From NCBI GenBank assembly GCA_016550485.1, contig JABXGV010000011.1, positions 1 to 16,030 of the forward strand: a stretch of DNA of 16,030 nucleotides. Reading direction: 5' to 3'. Of the stretch, positions 1 to 6,195 are shown in pieces. The notes beneath the pieces are model-generated. The model worked only from the letters and a program-made list of their open reading frames with translations. It did not search any database and was not told the origin of the DNA. The first letter of the stretch is position 1; the number at the start of each line of letters is the position of its first letter. The stretch is from an archaeon (GTDB lineage: Archaea > Asgardarchaeota > Hermodarchaeia > Hermodarchaeales > Hermodarchaeaceae). The translations under genes and the position numbers were made by a program.

Positions 1-22
1 GGAGGGATATTTTACGACAACG

Positions 23-154
23 CCTTTCATGTCGGTGGTGTAGTATCTGTTCAGCTAGTGAATAGCCCTTTCATGTCGGTGGTGTAGTATCTGTTCAGCT
101 AGTGAATAGCCCTTTCATGTCGGTGGTGTAGTATCTGTTCAGCTAGTGAATAGG
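23..154. repeat. 44-bp tandem direct repeat, three copies
   Basis: Three head-to-tail copies lie at 23-66, 67-110 and 111-154. Copies 1 and 2 are identical; copy 3 differs only in its last base (g instead of c). The unit begins cctttcatgtcggtgg and ends agctagtgaatag. There are no spacers, so this is not CRISPR. The period of 44 is not a multiple of 3, so the extra copies shift the reading frame of the CBS gene lying across them (minus strand) and create its stop. It may be a real slippage duplication or an assembly loop close to a contig end. Confidence 0.95.
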
Positions 155-530
155 CGGCAAATCGATCGATATCTTTCTTGCTAACGATGCCAACAAGCTT
201 CCCTTCGTCATCGACGATGGCTAGCCTGCTAACCTTAGATCGTAGAAATTCCTCTTCAGCCTCCTCAAGCGTGGTGTGCTTAGGGATGGTGTGGACTGGG
301 CTCACCATGACGTCTTTGGCGAGAAGCGTCAAGGGGTTTCGTTCTTGAGCGATTAATCTGAAGATGATTCCGTCTGTCACGATTCCGATGGGTTTACACT
401 CTTCTGTAACCAAAACGCTACTAATCCAATAATCTACCATCATTTTAGCCACGTGAGGTAGCCCTTCATTTGGACCGCATGTAATAACGCGTTTGCGTGC
501 CACATCGATTACATATTTGCATGTATTCAA
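99..530 (-). CDS. Two-CBS-domain protein, C-terminus altered by tandem repeat
   Basis: The 143-residue protein consists of two CBS motifs, roughly residues 10-65 and 72-125. Each has the usual strand-helix pattern ending in a GIVT/GIVS-type segment (IGIVTDG near 48-54, VGIVSKKD near 113-120). CBS pairs form Bateman modules that bind adenosyl ligands such as AMP, ATP or SAM and often regulate partner proteins; no catalytic domain is attached here. The start is TTG at 530-528, preceded by AGGTGA with a 7-nt spacer, which is a good ribosome binding site. The C-terminus lies inside the 44-bp repeat: with a single repeat unit the frame would stay open to the window edge, whereas the second unit brings a TAG stop after three extra residues. 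The annotated end may therefore be a frameshifted or artefactual terminus. Ligand and partner are unknown. Confidence 0.85.
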   Translation of the reverse strand: MNTCKYVIDVARKRVITCGPNEGLPHVAKMMVDYWISSVLVTEECKPIGIVTDGIIFRLIAQERNPLTLLAKDVMVSPVHTIPKHTTLEEAEEEFLRSKVSRLAIVDDEGKLVGIVSKKDIDRFAAYSLAEQILHHRHERAIH

Positions 531-702
531 TTTTTTATCACCTTTACTCTTTGAGATTTGAAATTATGATTTTACACCTATTGTAGGGCCGCTGCAAAGA
601 TGCGGGTAGGTGTCGCCGTGATCCCGTTAATTTGTCGGAGTGTTTGGGAGATGTAGACATCCAGCTTTTCAGGGGTCTTGGTTGGAACCTTTCAAGTTCA
701 TA

Positions 703-839
703 ATGTTAAGCTAGAGGTGGGATCGAAATGGTGTGTGAGGACCATTAGCGAGTTGATAATAAGCTCGATAGGTTCTGTGTGGCCATTATCGCTGAGCGCC
801 TGGGGCTTAACATCATCACGACTTAACAATTGTTAAGCC
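703..839. repeat. Cluster of GTTAAG inverted half-sites with a 16-bp palindrome
   Basis: A perfect 16-bp palindrome, CTTAACAATTGTTAAG, occupies 822-837. Two further half-sites are nearby: ATGTTAAG at 703-710 and its exact reverse complement CTTAACAT at 806-813. GGCTTAAC at 804-811 also pairs with GTTAAGCC at 832-839, so a hairpin could form across the cluster. The arrangement resembles operator sites for a dimeric DNA-binding protein, or a structured RNA element. No factor can be named from the sequence. Confidence 0.5.
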
Positions 840-1033
840 TCTAGGATAAAAACGTTTCTCTAGGTCCCTGAAAAAAGTGAGTCGCCCTCAGGACGGCATA
901 TCAATTACAGTTTGCTACATTCTGAGGTGAAGGAATCTTCTAGGCCCCTGATTGCCATATGATCTTTCCTTTCGCTACTAAACTTGCAGCGTTCTGGTTC
1001 GTGCTTCTGTCTTGACCCGGATGTAGATTAATT

Positions 1034-1045
1034 CGAAGATATAAC
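1034..1045 (+). promoter_or_regulatory. Probable archaeal BRE/TATA box for the 1097 gene
   Basis: CGAA (1034-1037) directly followed by GATATAAC (1038-1045) resembles a BRE plus TATA element. Transcription would start about 26 bases downstream, near 1067, leaving a leader of about 30 bases that contains the strong AGGAGGTGA ribosome binding site at 1082-1090. Prediction by position and composition only. Confidence 0.45.
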
Positions 1046-1096
1046 CGCTTCCTTTTTTAGTAGGCTGAGAGGGAGGCAAAGAGGAGGTGATAATGT

Positions 1097-1294
1097 ATGG
1101 ATGAGGTACCGAAACTTGAGGTACACGGTTCCGTGATGTTGGTCGTCGGTATGATTCTAGTTTTGCTGTGGTCGTTCTTGGTGTCCCAGTGGTGGTCGGT
1201 GGTATTCCTGTATCTGGCGGTGTTTTTCTTGGCAGAGGCAATCTGGCACTATGCAGTTGCGGATAGGTTACGCCATTTCAGCAAGGGCAAATAG
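1097..1294 (+). CDS. Small two-helix membrane protein, function unknown
   Basis: A 65-residue protein with two strongly hydrophobic segments, about residues 11-30 and 33-54, separated by a short SQWW turn, and a basic tail (RLRHFSKGK). This predicts a helical hairpin in the membrane, with the basic C-terminus probably cytoplasmic. I do not recognise a family. The start at ATG 1097 is well supported: AGGAGGTGA lies 6 bases upstream, and the other ATG at 1093 meets a stop after three codons. A TATA-like box sits at the right distance. The gene stands alone and converges on the exported protein ending at 1337, with 42 bases between the stops. The strong ribosome binding site is the main reason to treat this short frame as real. 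Confidence 0.7.
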   Translation: MDEVPKLEVHGSVMLVVGMILVLLWSFLVSQWWSVVFLYLAVFFLAEAIWHYAVADRLRHFSKGK

Positions 1295-1336
1295 GTGGCC
1301 TATCCTAGGCTGCGATGGTGATCTGGTGCGTTCTTG

Positions 1337-1924
1337 TTACAGCTGCAGCTTAGCTTTCCTGCGGCGGCGGAGAACTACTACTATTATCACGATGAATGTG
1401 ATGAGGGCTATACTGGCGATTAGTATCGGCCAAGGTGAGAGACCCCAAGGGGGGATTGGTCCTGTCCATTCGTATTGGTACCAGCTGCAGGTAAGGTGAG
1501 TAGCGAGGGGGCCCCTGTTGCACCAGAGGGTGTACCAGACTTCGTTGTCTCGTGGCACGTACCATTCGCATAGGCTGTTAGAGGTGCCGTCAACGGAGAA
1601 TTCGAGATAGGCTAGTTGTCCGTGGATGTAGAGGTTGTAGTTGACCTCGTCGAGGATCATGAAGTCTACCCCGACCACGCCCGTTGACCAGTGGAAATGG
1701 AGTAGCTGGTTCGCGTCGAATCCGTGCCACTGGTATGCAATACAGGTAAAGGCGTTGAGGTCGTCCTCAAAGGTTCCACTGTCGATCAGGTTCCAGTCTG
1801 CCTTGACAACCGGAGTTGTGATAGGTGTGCTAGCGGTCATAGAGAGCGCCAATAAGAGGATGGCTAGGCTGAGAAGTGTAGGGAGTCTTGGGTTCACGAT
1901 TTCCACAGACCTTGATGTAACCAA
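1337..1924 (-). CDS. Secreted, C-terminally membrane-anchored beta-rich protein (GOLD-like)
   Basis: The 195-residue protein has a signal-peptide-like hydrophobic stretch (about 14-32), a tryptophan- and aromatic-rich extracellular domain (about 43-155), a C-terminal transmembrane helix (about 164-185) and a basic stop-transfer tail RRRRK (186-190). The ectodomain follows the pattern WNLIDSGTF, then VDFMILDEVNYNLY, then EWYVPRDNEVWYTLWCN. It resembles small beta-sandwich domains, reminiscent of GOLD/emp24-like modules, that are common in archaeal surface proteins; this is by pattern memory only. Four cysteines (61, 119, 135, 146) could form disulfides. The start is TTG at 1924, with GGGTG a few bases upstream; an in-frame GTG at codon 7 is an alternative. 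It lies downstream of the PhoU-like gene on the same strand, with 130 bases between. Function unknown. Confidence 0.75.
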   Translation of the reverse strand: MVTSRSVEIVNPRLPTLLSLAILLLALSMTASTPITTPVVKADWNLIDSGTFEDDLNAFTCIAYQWHGFDANQLLHFHWSTGVVGVDFMILDEVNYNLYIHGQLAYLEFSVDGTSNSLCEWYVPRDNEVWYTLWCNRGPLATHLTCSWYQYEWTGPIPPWGLSPWPILIASIALITFIVIIVVVLRRRRKAKLQL

Positions 1925-2054
1925 CTGACACCCTGTCCTTAAGCGTTATTGAGAAATCTCAGAACTGGATTTGGGGAAACCAAGAAGGTGGTTATTGGGA
2001 GCGAGATGTGCTGGAGTAGCTGGTACTTGCTAGAAAAAGAGCAGAGGTTCTGGG

Positions 2055-3173
2055 TTAGGTTGAGGGGGCTGTATGTGTTTTGGAGGGCCATCGCGTGCCG
2101 TATTCTAGGGCGCGGTCGATGGCGATTTCGGCGATAGCGCAGCTGTGTTCGAGGATTTTGCCGAAGGCTCCGAAAATGCTTTCGAGGCAGAACATGGCTT
2201 TTTGTCGTGGACCGAAAAGGGCGCAGCTTTCTGGTGTGAGGGAGGGGAGCATTTCTTCACAGAGTTTGACGAGGGTCTGTTCCATCAGTTGTTCAGCTTG
2301 TTGGCGCATGGGCAGAAAGGTGCCCACCTCGTTGATTACGCGGTTGGCGCCTGAGTCGTCGCTAGAGAGCAGGGCCTCAGCGGCGGTTGTGTAGGCCTTG
2401 TGGACTTGGTTGCCGCACTTGAGGGCGAGGTTGAGGAGGTCCTTTGGGCACTCTTCTCTGCCGAGAGCGGTAACCGCTTTAGCGATGGCTTTTGCGTGGT
2501 CGGCTACGTTCTCGACTCGCTGGATGAACATCATATAGGTTAAGGAGTCGATGGAGTCGATTCCTAGTTCGTTCATGAATCTTGGGTCGAGGAGGGCGGC
2601 GCGGAGTTGTTTGAAAACCAGGAAGTAGAACTGGTTGACGTCCTCATCTAATCCAATGACTGTTTGGGCGAGTTCGGCGTCCCGCATCTGTAGCGCAGTG
2701 AGCGCGTCTGCGCACATCGTTGAGGTGATGCGATGGGCTAGACGCATGCTTTTCTGGATATCTAGTTGGTTGAGCTGCATGAGTGATTGGATGATGATAT
2801 CCGTAGTGCTGGCGTCGATGATTTGTAGACCAGTGAGCATGCGGACACGTTTACGAACCAGCGTCTGTTGTTCCGGTGTGAAGACTCCGGTGGATTTGAT
2901 GTGGATTCGGCTGAAATTATTAAGGTAGGCAGCGATTAGGCGGCGTTCTAGGATGCCCGGTTCATCTTCGGGATTTGTGGAGATTTCTACCTCTGTAGGT
3001 GCTTCTACGACAGCTTTAGCTGGGTAAATCGCTAGGGAGCCATCGCGTTGGGGGAGAAGCAGGACATGACAGGTGGGATCCAGTTTGTATTTGGATGCCC
3101 AGCTCTTTGGTAATGAGACTACCAGTGAGGATTTGCCAAGTTTCATGATTTTTCTTCTTTCATGTTTTTCCAC
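2055..3173 (-). CDS. PhoU-like phosphate-uptake regulator with AbrB-type N-terminus
   Basis: The 372-residue protein opens with an AbrB/SpoVT-like swapped-hairpin segment (about 6-51; KLGKSSLVVSLPKSWASKYK), a DNA-binding fold. Two helical PhoU-type repeats follow, about 125-240 and 250-355, with acidic and metal-site-like stretches LDEDVNQF (175-182) and RVENVADHAKAIA (219-231), and the second repeat core FGKILEHSCAIAEIA (337-351). Bacterial PhoU proteins couple phosphate transport to signalling; the archaeal AbrB-PhoU fusion is usually read as a transcriptional regulator of phosphate-related genes. The start is GTG at 3173-3171, with GAGGTG 5 bases upstream. A TATA-like box overlapping an inverted repeat sits about 57 bases upstream. 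The gene is divergent from a small unknown gene and an anion transporter, which suggests it regulates them. Family call firm, target inferred. Confidence 0.88.
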   Translation of the reverse strand: MEKHERRKIMKLGKSSLVVSLPKSWASKYKLDPTCHVLLLPQRDGSLAIYPAKAVVEAPTEVEISTNPEDEPGILERRLIAAYLNNFSRIHIKSTGVFTPEQQTLVRKRVRMLTGLQIIDASTTDIIIQSLMQLNQLDIQKSMRLAHRITSTMCADALTALQMRDAELAQTVIGLDEDVNQFYFLVFKQLRAALLDPRFMNELGIDSIDSLTYMMFIQRVENVADHAKAIAKAVTALGREECPKDLLNLALKCGNQVHKAYTTAAEALLSSDDSGANRVINEVGTFLPMRQQAEQLMEQTLVKLCEEMLPSLTPESCALFGPRQKAMFCLESIFGAFGKILEHSCAIAEIAIDRALEYGTRWPSKTHTAPST

Positions 3174-3204
3174 AAGAACACCTCGTGCTTATACCAATCG
3201 CGCC

Positions 3205-3237
3205 AAGTATGTACCTTAGAAAGGCGTCTATATACTT
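3205..3237 (-). promoter_or_regulatory. Promoter with inverted repeat upstream of the PhoU-like gene
   Basis: On the minus strand GCAAAGTATATAG gives a BRE-like and TATA-like element (TATATA at 3234-3229), about 57 bases before the GTG start, predicting a leader of roughly 30 bases. The TATA box is part of an imperfect inverted repeat: AAGTATGTA at 3205-3213 against TATATACTT at 3229-3237, 8 of 9 positions pairing, with centres 24 bases apart. This could be an operator for the AbrB-type domain of the adjacent protein, shared with the divergent transcript. Confidence 0.45.
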
Positions 3238-3359
3238 TGCTGACAGTCAATATTCCTAACAAAACGCTTTACCGTCAAGTAGGCATATGTAAGGAAAGCA
3301 ACGCCTTTTTCTTGTGGGAGAGGCTTCACCTAAGAACATCATTAATGGGAGATACTGCC

Positions 3360-3650
3360 TTGGGACAACAGAAGTGTATAGAAATCATTATCCGCGGCGA
3401 CCTGTTGCTGCGCAATGTCATATCCAAGCTAGGTGAGCAACTAGCTTCATCGGACATGGACGCAGATTTTAGCGCAACACTCGTAGTGCCGCCTTTTAGG
3501 ATGGCGCTGAAACTCCAGCATCCCTCGCTGGCAGTCCTTCACGCTTTGGTAAATGCGAAGGATGTGTACCGATTCGAAAGCATGTTCCGTGAAATCCTTG
3601 AAAGAGAAAATTGCCAAATCATCACCTTCGACCAACTTGAGAAACGATAA
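3360..3650 (+). CDS. Small conserved-looking protein of unknown function
   Basis: A 96-residue soluble protein beginning near GQQKCIEIIIRGDLLLRN and ending DQLEKR. Predicted alternating strands and helices, no membrane segment, no motif I recognise. I place the start at TTG 3360 because GGGAG sits 8 bases upstream; the in-frame ATG at 3345 (five residues longer) has no ribosome binding site of its own, and the frame open further upstream lies in the promoter region. The gene ends 21 bases before the anion transporter, so the two are probably one transcript, and it is divergent from the PhoU-like gene. It may be an accessory or regulatory subunit of that transporter, but only gene order supports this. 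Confidence 0.6.
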   Translation: MGQQKCIEIIIRGDLLLRNVISKLGEQLASSDMDADFSATLVVPPFRMALKLQHPSLAVLHALVNAKDVYRFESMFREILERENCQIITFDQLEKR

Positions 3651-3671
3651 GCACGGAAAAAGAGGGGCTGG

Positions 3672-5141
3672 GTGCCAAGAGTGGATACGGAAGAAAAGGG
3701 GGAGACATGGTCTCCAACTGAGGAAGAGTCCAAGGAACAGGCTATACCCTCACGAGAAGGCTATGTTGCTCAACCAAAGTGGAGACCCACCCAGAACTTG
3801 GTAAAGTTAGTTGCTAGTGTTTGTGTTGCTCTTGTTGTTTATTTCTTGACAGGCACTCTTAGCTGGCAGCTGAGGATGGCGCTGGTCTTATTAGTGCTAG
3901 CAGCCGGTCTCTGGGTTACTGAATCTATGGCGCTAGGTGCTACATCACTTCTAATCGCGCTACTTCAACCCTTGCTTGGGATTCGAGGGTTTTCAGATGC
4001 ACTGGCACCGTTCTTTGACCCAGTTGTAGTTTTGCTCTTGGGCGGGTTTTTGCTCGCTATTGCTGTCGACAAGCACGATTTAGACGAGAAGTTGGGGCTT
4101 GCGATTCTTCAGCGATTGGGAACTAAACCCCGCCGCGTCGTACTCGGTTTGATGTTAACCACGGCGTTTCTTTCCTGTTGGATTAGCAACACCGCTTCAG
4201 CAGCACTAATGATGACTGTGGCTATACCTGTGGCTAATCGCGTGACAGACCCGCGTGGAAACTTGCAGAAAATTATGGTTCTCGGTGTAGCCTATGCAGC
4301 CTCACTGGGAGGGTTCATGACGTTAATTGGGAGCCCACCCAATGCCCTTGCCGCAGCCTTCCTAGCTGGCACGTCAAGAAAAATATCGTTTCTTGGGTGG
4401 AGCCTCTACGGGTTGCCTTTAGCCCTTGTTGTCATCTTTGCTGCTTGGGGATTCCTGTTTATCCGTTTCCCCACCAAGGTTACCGAGATCCCGATCGTTG
4501 AACCCGCCTCCCGTGATTTCACTGGTTGGCAAAAGGGTACCTTCACCCTCTTCTTGGTTGCAGTTGTACTTTGGCTCACGGAAACACTCCACCCTCTGAG
4601 CTCCTCCATGGTATCTCTAGCGGTCGCGGTTGCCCTATTCGCCACAGGGTTACTAAAACGGGAAGATATCAGCCGCGTGGATTGGAACACCCTCCTTCTG
4701 ATTGGAGGCGGGCTTAGCCTTGGCGCCGCCTTACAAGAATCCGGGCTAGCAGCTATCCTCACGGACTACGTATTAGCATTACAGCCCCTGGTTGGTTTTG
4801 TAGGAATGGTTGTCCTCTTAAGTGTAGGAACGCTGGTGTTCAGCATGGTTGCCAGTAACACTGTGAGCGCGGCGCTTTTCATGCCCATCGCGATTAACCT
4901 AGCGGTAGCTGTGGGTGGCGCAGATACACCTCTTCTCGTGGTCTTCACAGTGTTGGTGGCGATGAGTTCAAGCATTGATTTCATGTTGCCGATGGGTACG
5001 CCTCCTAACGCTATTGCTTATAGTACAGAGCGTGTATCGATGCGGGACATGATTACAACCGGCTTTGTCTTGAACCTGCTTAGCCTCTTCATCACTCTTT
5101 TACTTGCTTTTTACGTGTGGCCTTGGATTCCCATAATCTAG
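3672..5141 (+). CDS. DASS/SLC13-family sodium-coupled anion transporter
   Basis: A 489-residue integral membrane protein with an unusual charged N-terminal extension (about 1-40) followed by some eleven or more hydrophobic segments. Both hallmark SNT motifs of the divalent anion:sodium symporter family are present: ISNTASAAL (SNT 172-174) and ASNTVSAAL (395-397). Each is followed after about 47 residues by GSPPNA (220-225) or GTPPNA (442-447), showing the inverted two-repeat architecture that forms the sodium and carboxylate or anion sites. Members carry dicarboxylates, citrate, sulfate or, in yeast Pho87/90/91, phosphate. Substrate cannot be read from the sequence; proximity to the PhoU-like gene makes phosphate or another inorganic anion worth considering. 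The start is GTG at 3672 after an AGGGG stretch; a GTG three codons later is an alternative. Likely co-transcribed with the gene at 3360. Confidence 0.92.
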   Translation: MPRVDTEEKGETWSPTEEESKEQAIPSREGYVAQPKWRPTQNLVKLVASVCVALVVYFLTGTLSWQLRMALVLLVLAAGLWVTESMALGATSLLIALLQPLLGIRGFSDALAPFFDPVVVLLLGGFLLAIAVDKHDLDEKLGLAILQRLGTKPRRVVLGLMLTTAFLSCWISNTASAALMMTVAIPVANRVTDPRGNLQKIMVLGVAYAASLGGFMTLIGSPPNALAAAFLAGTSRKISFLGWSLYGLPLALVVIFAAWGFLFIRFPTKVTEIPIVEPASRDFTGWQKGTFTLFLVAVVLWLTETLHPLSSSMVSLAVAVALFATGLLKREDISRVDWNTLLLIGGGLSLGAALQESGLAAILTDYVLALQPLVGFVGMVVLLSVGTLVFSMVASNTVSAALFMPIAINLAVAVGGADTPLLVVFTVLVAMSSSIDFMLPMGTPPNAIAYSTERVSMRDMITTGFVLNLLSLFITLLLAFYVWPWIPII

Positions 5142-5181
5142 GCTCTAACTAGAGCATATGAACGAAAATGGAGGCGTTATT

Positions 5182-5231
5182 CACGGACCTTGATGTCCAT
5201 CCCTAGTTTGAATACCGGCATTAGGTCCGTG
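5182..5231. repeat. 9-bp inverted repeat around the stop of the 5221 gene
   Basis: CACGGACCT at 5182-5190 is perfectly complementary to AGGTCCGTG at 5223-5231, separated by 32 bases. The right arm covers the last codons of the four-helix membrane protein gene, and the left arm lies in the intergenic space where it converges with the transporter gene. It could form a stem in either transcript and may help transcript ends; no T-run follows closely, so terminator function is only a guess. Confidence 0.4.
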
Positions 5232-5580
5232 CTACCAGAACCAAGATTGCTCCAATGAGTATCAAGACGCCGCCAACTGCTGTAAGTGAAATGAATCCAC
5301 TTCGTAGGATGATAAGGACCGCAATTATGATGAGAACTAGTGGGAGAAAATTATCTCTTACAGCACGCATTCGTAAGGCAAGAATGATAGAAATGATGCT
5401 TAAGACGACTAGGAAGCCTATGTTTAGCAATGGGGCTATATCCGGGTGTACGGGATGGTTTAGATGGTTTAAAGCACCTTGTATACCTAAGAGGGCGTCT
5501 ATAAGGACTAGAATGGCACCAAGGATGCTGAGTAAGAAGCCAGTGAAGATTAGTGAGCGGCTCGTACTTTGTTTTGGCAT
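5221..5580 (-). CDS. Four-helix membrane protein, copy A of a tandem pair
   Basis: A 119-residue protein with four predicted membrane helices (about 10-33, 48-68, 77-94, 98-117) and almost no soluble domain. It begins MPKQSTSRS and ends ILVLVART. It is a paralogue of the next gene upstream (5747-6103): both start MPKQS-SR and both end with a near-identical last helix (ILIGAILxL followed by a T). No known family is recognised. The start is ATG 5580 with GGTGA six bases upstream. The first cytoplasmic turn between helices 2 and 3 is basic (RMRAVR). The shared upstream block suggests both copies keep their own promoter. A membrane-integrity or stress role is conceivable but unsupported. Confidence 0.75.
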   Translation of the reverse strand: MPKQSTSRSLIFTGFLLSILGAILVLIDALLGIQGALNHLNHPVHPDIAPLLNIGFLVVLSIISIILALRMRAVRDNFLPLVLIIIAVLIILRSGFISLTAVGGVLILIGAILVLVART

Positions 5581-5630
5581 ACTGAATCACCAGCCTTCAT
5601 CTGCGCCCATTGTCCCCTTAAAGGCTTGTG
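5581..5630 (-). promoter_or_regulatory. Conserved promoter/RBS block upstream of copy A
   Basis: Aligned without gaps to 6104-6153, 39 of 50 positions are identical by hand count, including a TATA-like CCTTTAAGG (5624-5616) and GGTGATTCA at the ribosome binding site. The TATA-like core is about 40 bases from the ATG, predicting a short leader of around 14 bases. Confidence 0.5.
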
Positions 5631-5746
5631 CAATCTATTGAAATCGGGAAAGGGACCTATTATTGTCTACTCTTACCCACTAACTCGGCAGAGAACCTTA
5701 CGCAGGAGTAACTGGTACCAGCAGCCGGGTTCTGATGTTTACGATG

Positions 5747-6103
5747 TTATGTCCTGTCAGCGAGTATGAGGATTGCTCCAATGAGTATCAAGATTCCCGC
5801 CCAAAAGATCAGACTTGTGAGGGTGTGGTCGAGGATTATGAAGATTATACCAAAGATTAGGACTAGCAATGCTAGTAGAGGTTCGCGTTGTGTGCGGGTC
5901 CTTACGGCGACGACAAGTGTTACGATGCCCAGCACGACGTAGAGGATGAGCCAGATAAGTGGGTCTGCGTTCGCGTTGTTGATTAGCGAATTCAGTGCAC
6001 CCTCAGCGCCTAAGGCTTTAAGTAGTATAACCATAAGAGCGCCAACGACACAAAGTATGAAGCCAATGGTGTATGTTTGGCGGCTAGAGCTTTGTTTTGG
6101 CAT
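5747..6103 (-). CDS. Four-helix membrane protein, copy B of a tandem pair
   Basis: A 118-residue, almost entirely hydrophobic protein with four predicted helices (about 11-31, 47-66, 75-92, 97-115). N-terminus MPKQSSSRQ and C-terminus ILILADRT match copy A at 5221-5580; the loop between helices 2 and 3 (RTRTQR) is basic, as in copy A, giving the same predicted topology. The middle of the protein has diverged more than the ends. The start is ATG 6103 with GTGA six bases upstream. The two genes are on the same strand, 166 bases apart, each with its own conserved leader, so this is a duplication of gene plus promoter. Unrecognised family, function unknown. Confidence 0.75.
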   Translation of the reverse strand: MPKQSSSRQTYTIGFILCVVGALMVILLKALGAEGALNSLINNANADPLIWLILYVVLGIVTLVVAVRTRTQREPLLALLVLIFGIIFIILDHTLTSLIFWAGILILIGAILILADRT

Positions 6104-6153
6104 ATTGAATCACTAGCCTTCCCTTGCATCTAATGTTCCCTTAAAGGCTTGCG
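6104..6153 (-). promoter_or_regulatory. Conserved promoter/RBS block upstream of copy B
   Basis: Counterpart of 5581-5630. It carries the same TATA-like CCTTTAAGG at the same distance (6147-6139, starting 36 bases from the ATG) and the same GTGATTCA before the start. Conservation between the duplicates is concentrated at these two elements, which supports their function. Confidence 0.5.
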
Positions 6154-6195
6154 CTTCTCAACACCGCGTTTGACCTGAAAGGACGAGGATGAGAA

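Larger units (their letters stand above)
531..1096. other. Long intergenic region, no convincing gene
   Basis: This stretch of 566 bases separates the CBS gene (transcribed leftwards) from the small membrane protein (rightwards). No open frame here has a protein-like composition over useful length together with a start site. It holds a cluster of GTTAAG/CTTAAC half-sites (703-839), a near-identical 13-base direct repeat (TCTAGG-T/C-CCCTGA at 859-871 and 939-951, exactly 80 bp apart) and the promoter of the 1097 gene near 1034. A short stretch at 746-826 reads like a protein C-terminus (ending AERLGLNIITT, then a stop) but has stops upstream in the same frame; it could be a gene remnant. Confidence 0.6.

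Noticed and set aside
23..154. CRISPR-like array at the left end
   Set aside because: The repeats are directly adjacent without spacers and lie partly within a coding frame, so this is a simple tandem repeat.
978..1241. Minus-strand frame of 87 codons rich in Pro/Thr/Arg
   Set aside because: It lies opposite the small membrane protein and its strong ribosome binding site, has low-complexity composition and no ribosome binding context.
3162..3359. Upstream extension of the small plus-strand gene to 3162
   Set aside because: It would overlap the start of the PhoU-like gene and cross the TATA-like promoter region, and the extra residues look non-coding.
5182..5231. Strong intrinsic terminator between the convergent genes
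   Set aside because: The inverted repeat is real, but the loop is 32 bases and no T-run follows closely in either direction, so I list it only as a repeat.
5631..5746. A gene between the two four-helix membrane proteins
   Set aside because: Only short frames are open and none has a ribosome binding site or protein-like composition; the space is leader plus intergenic sequence.
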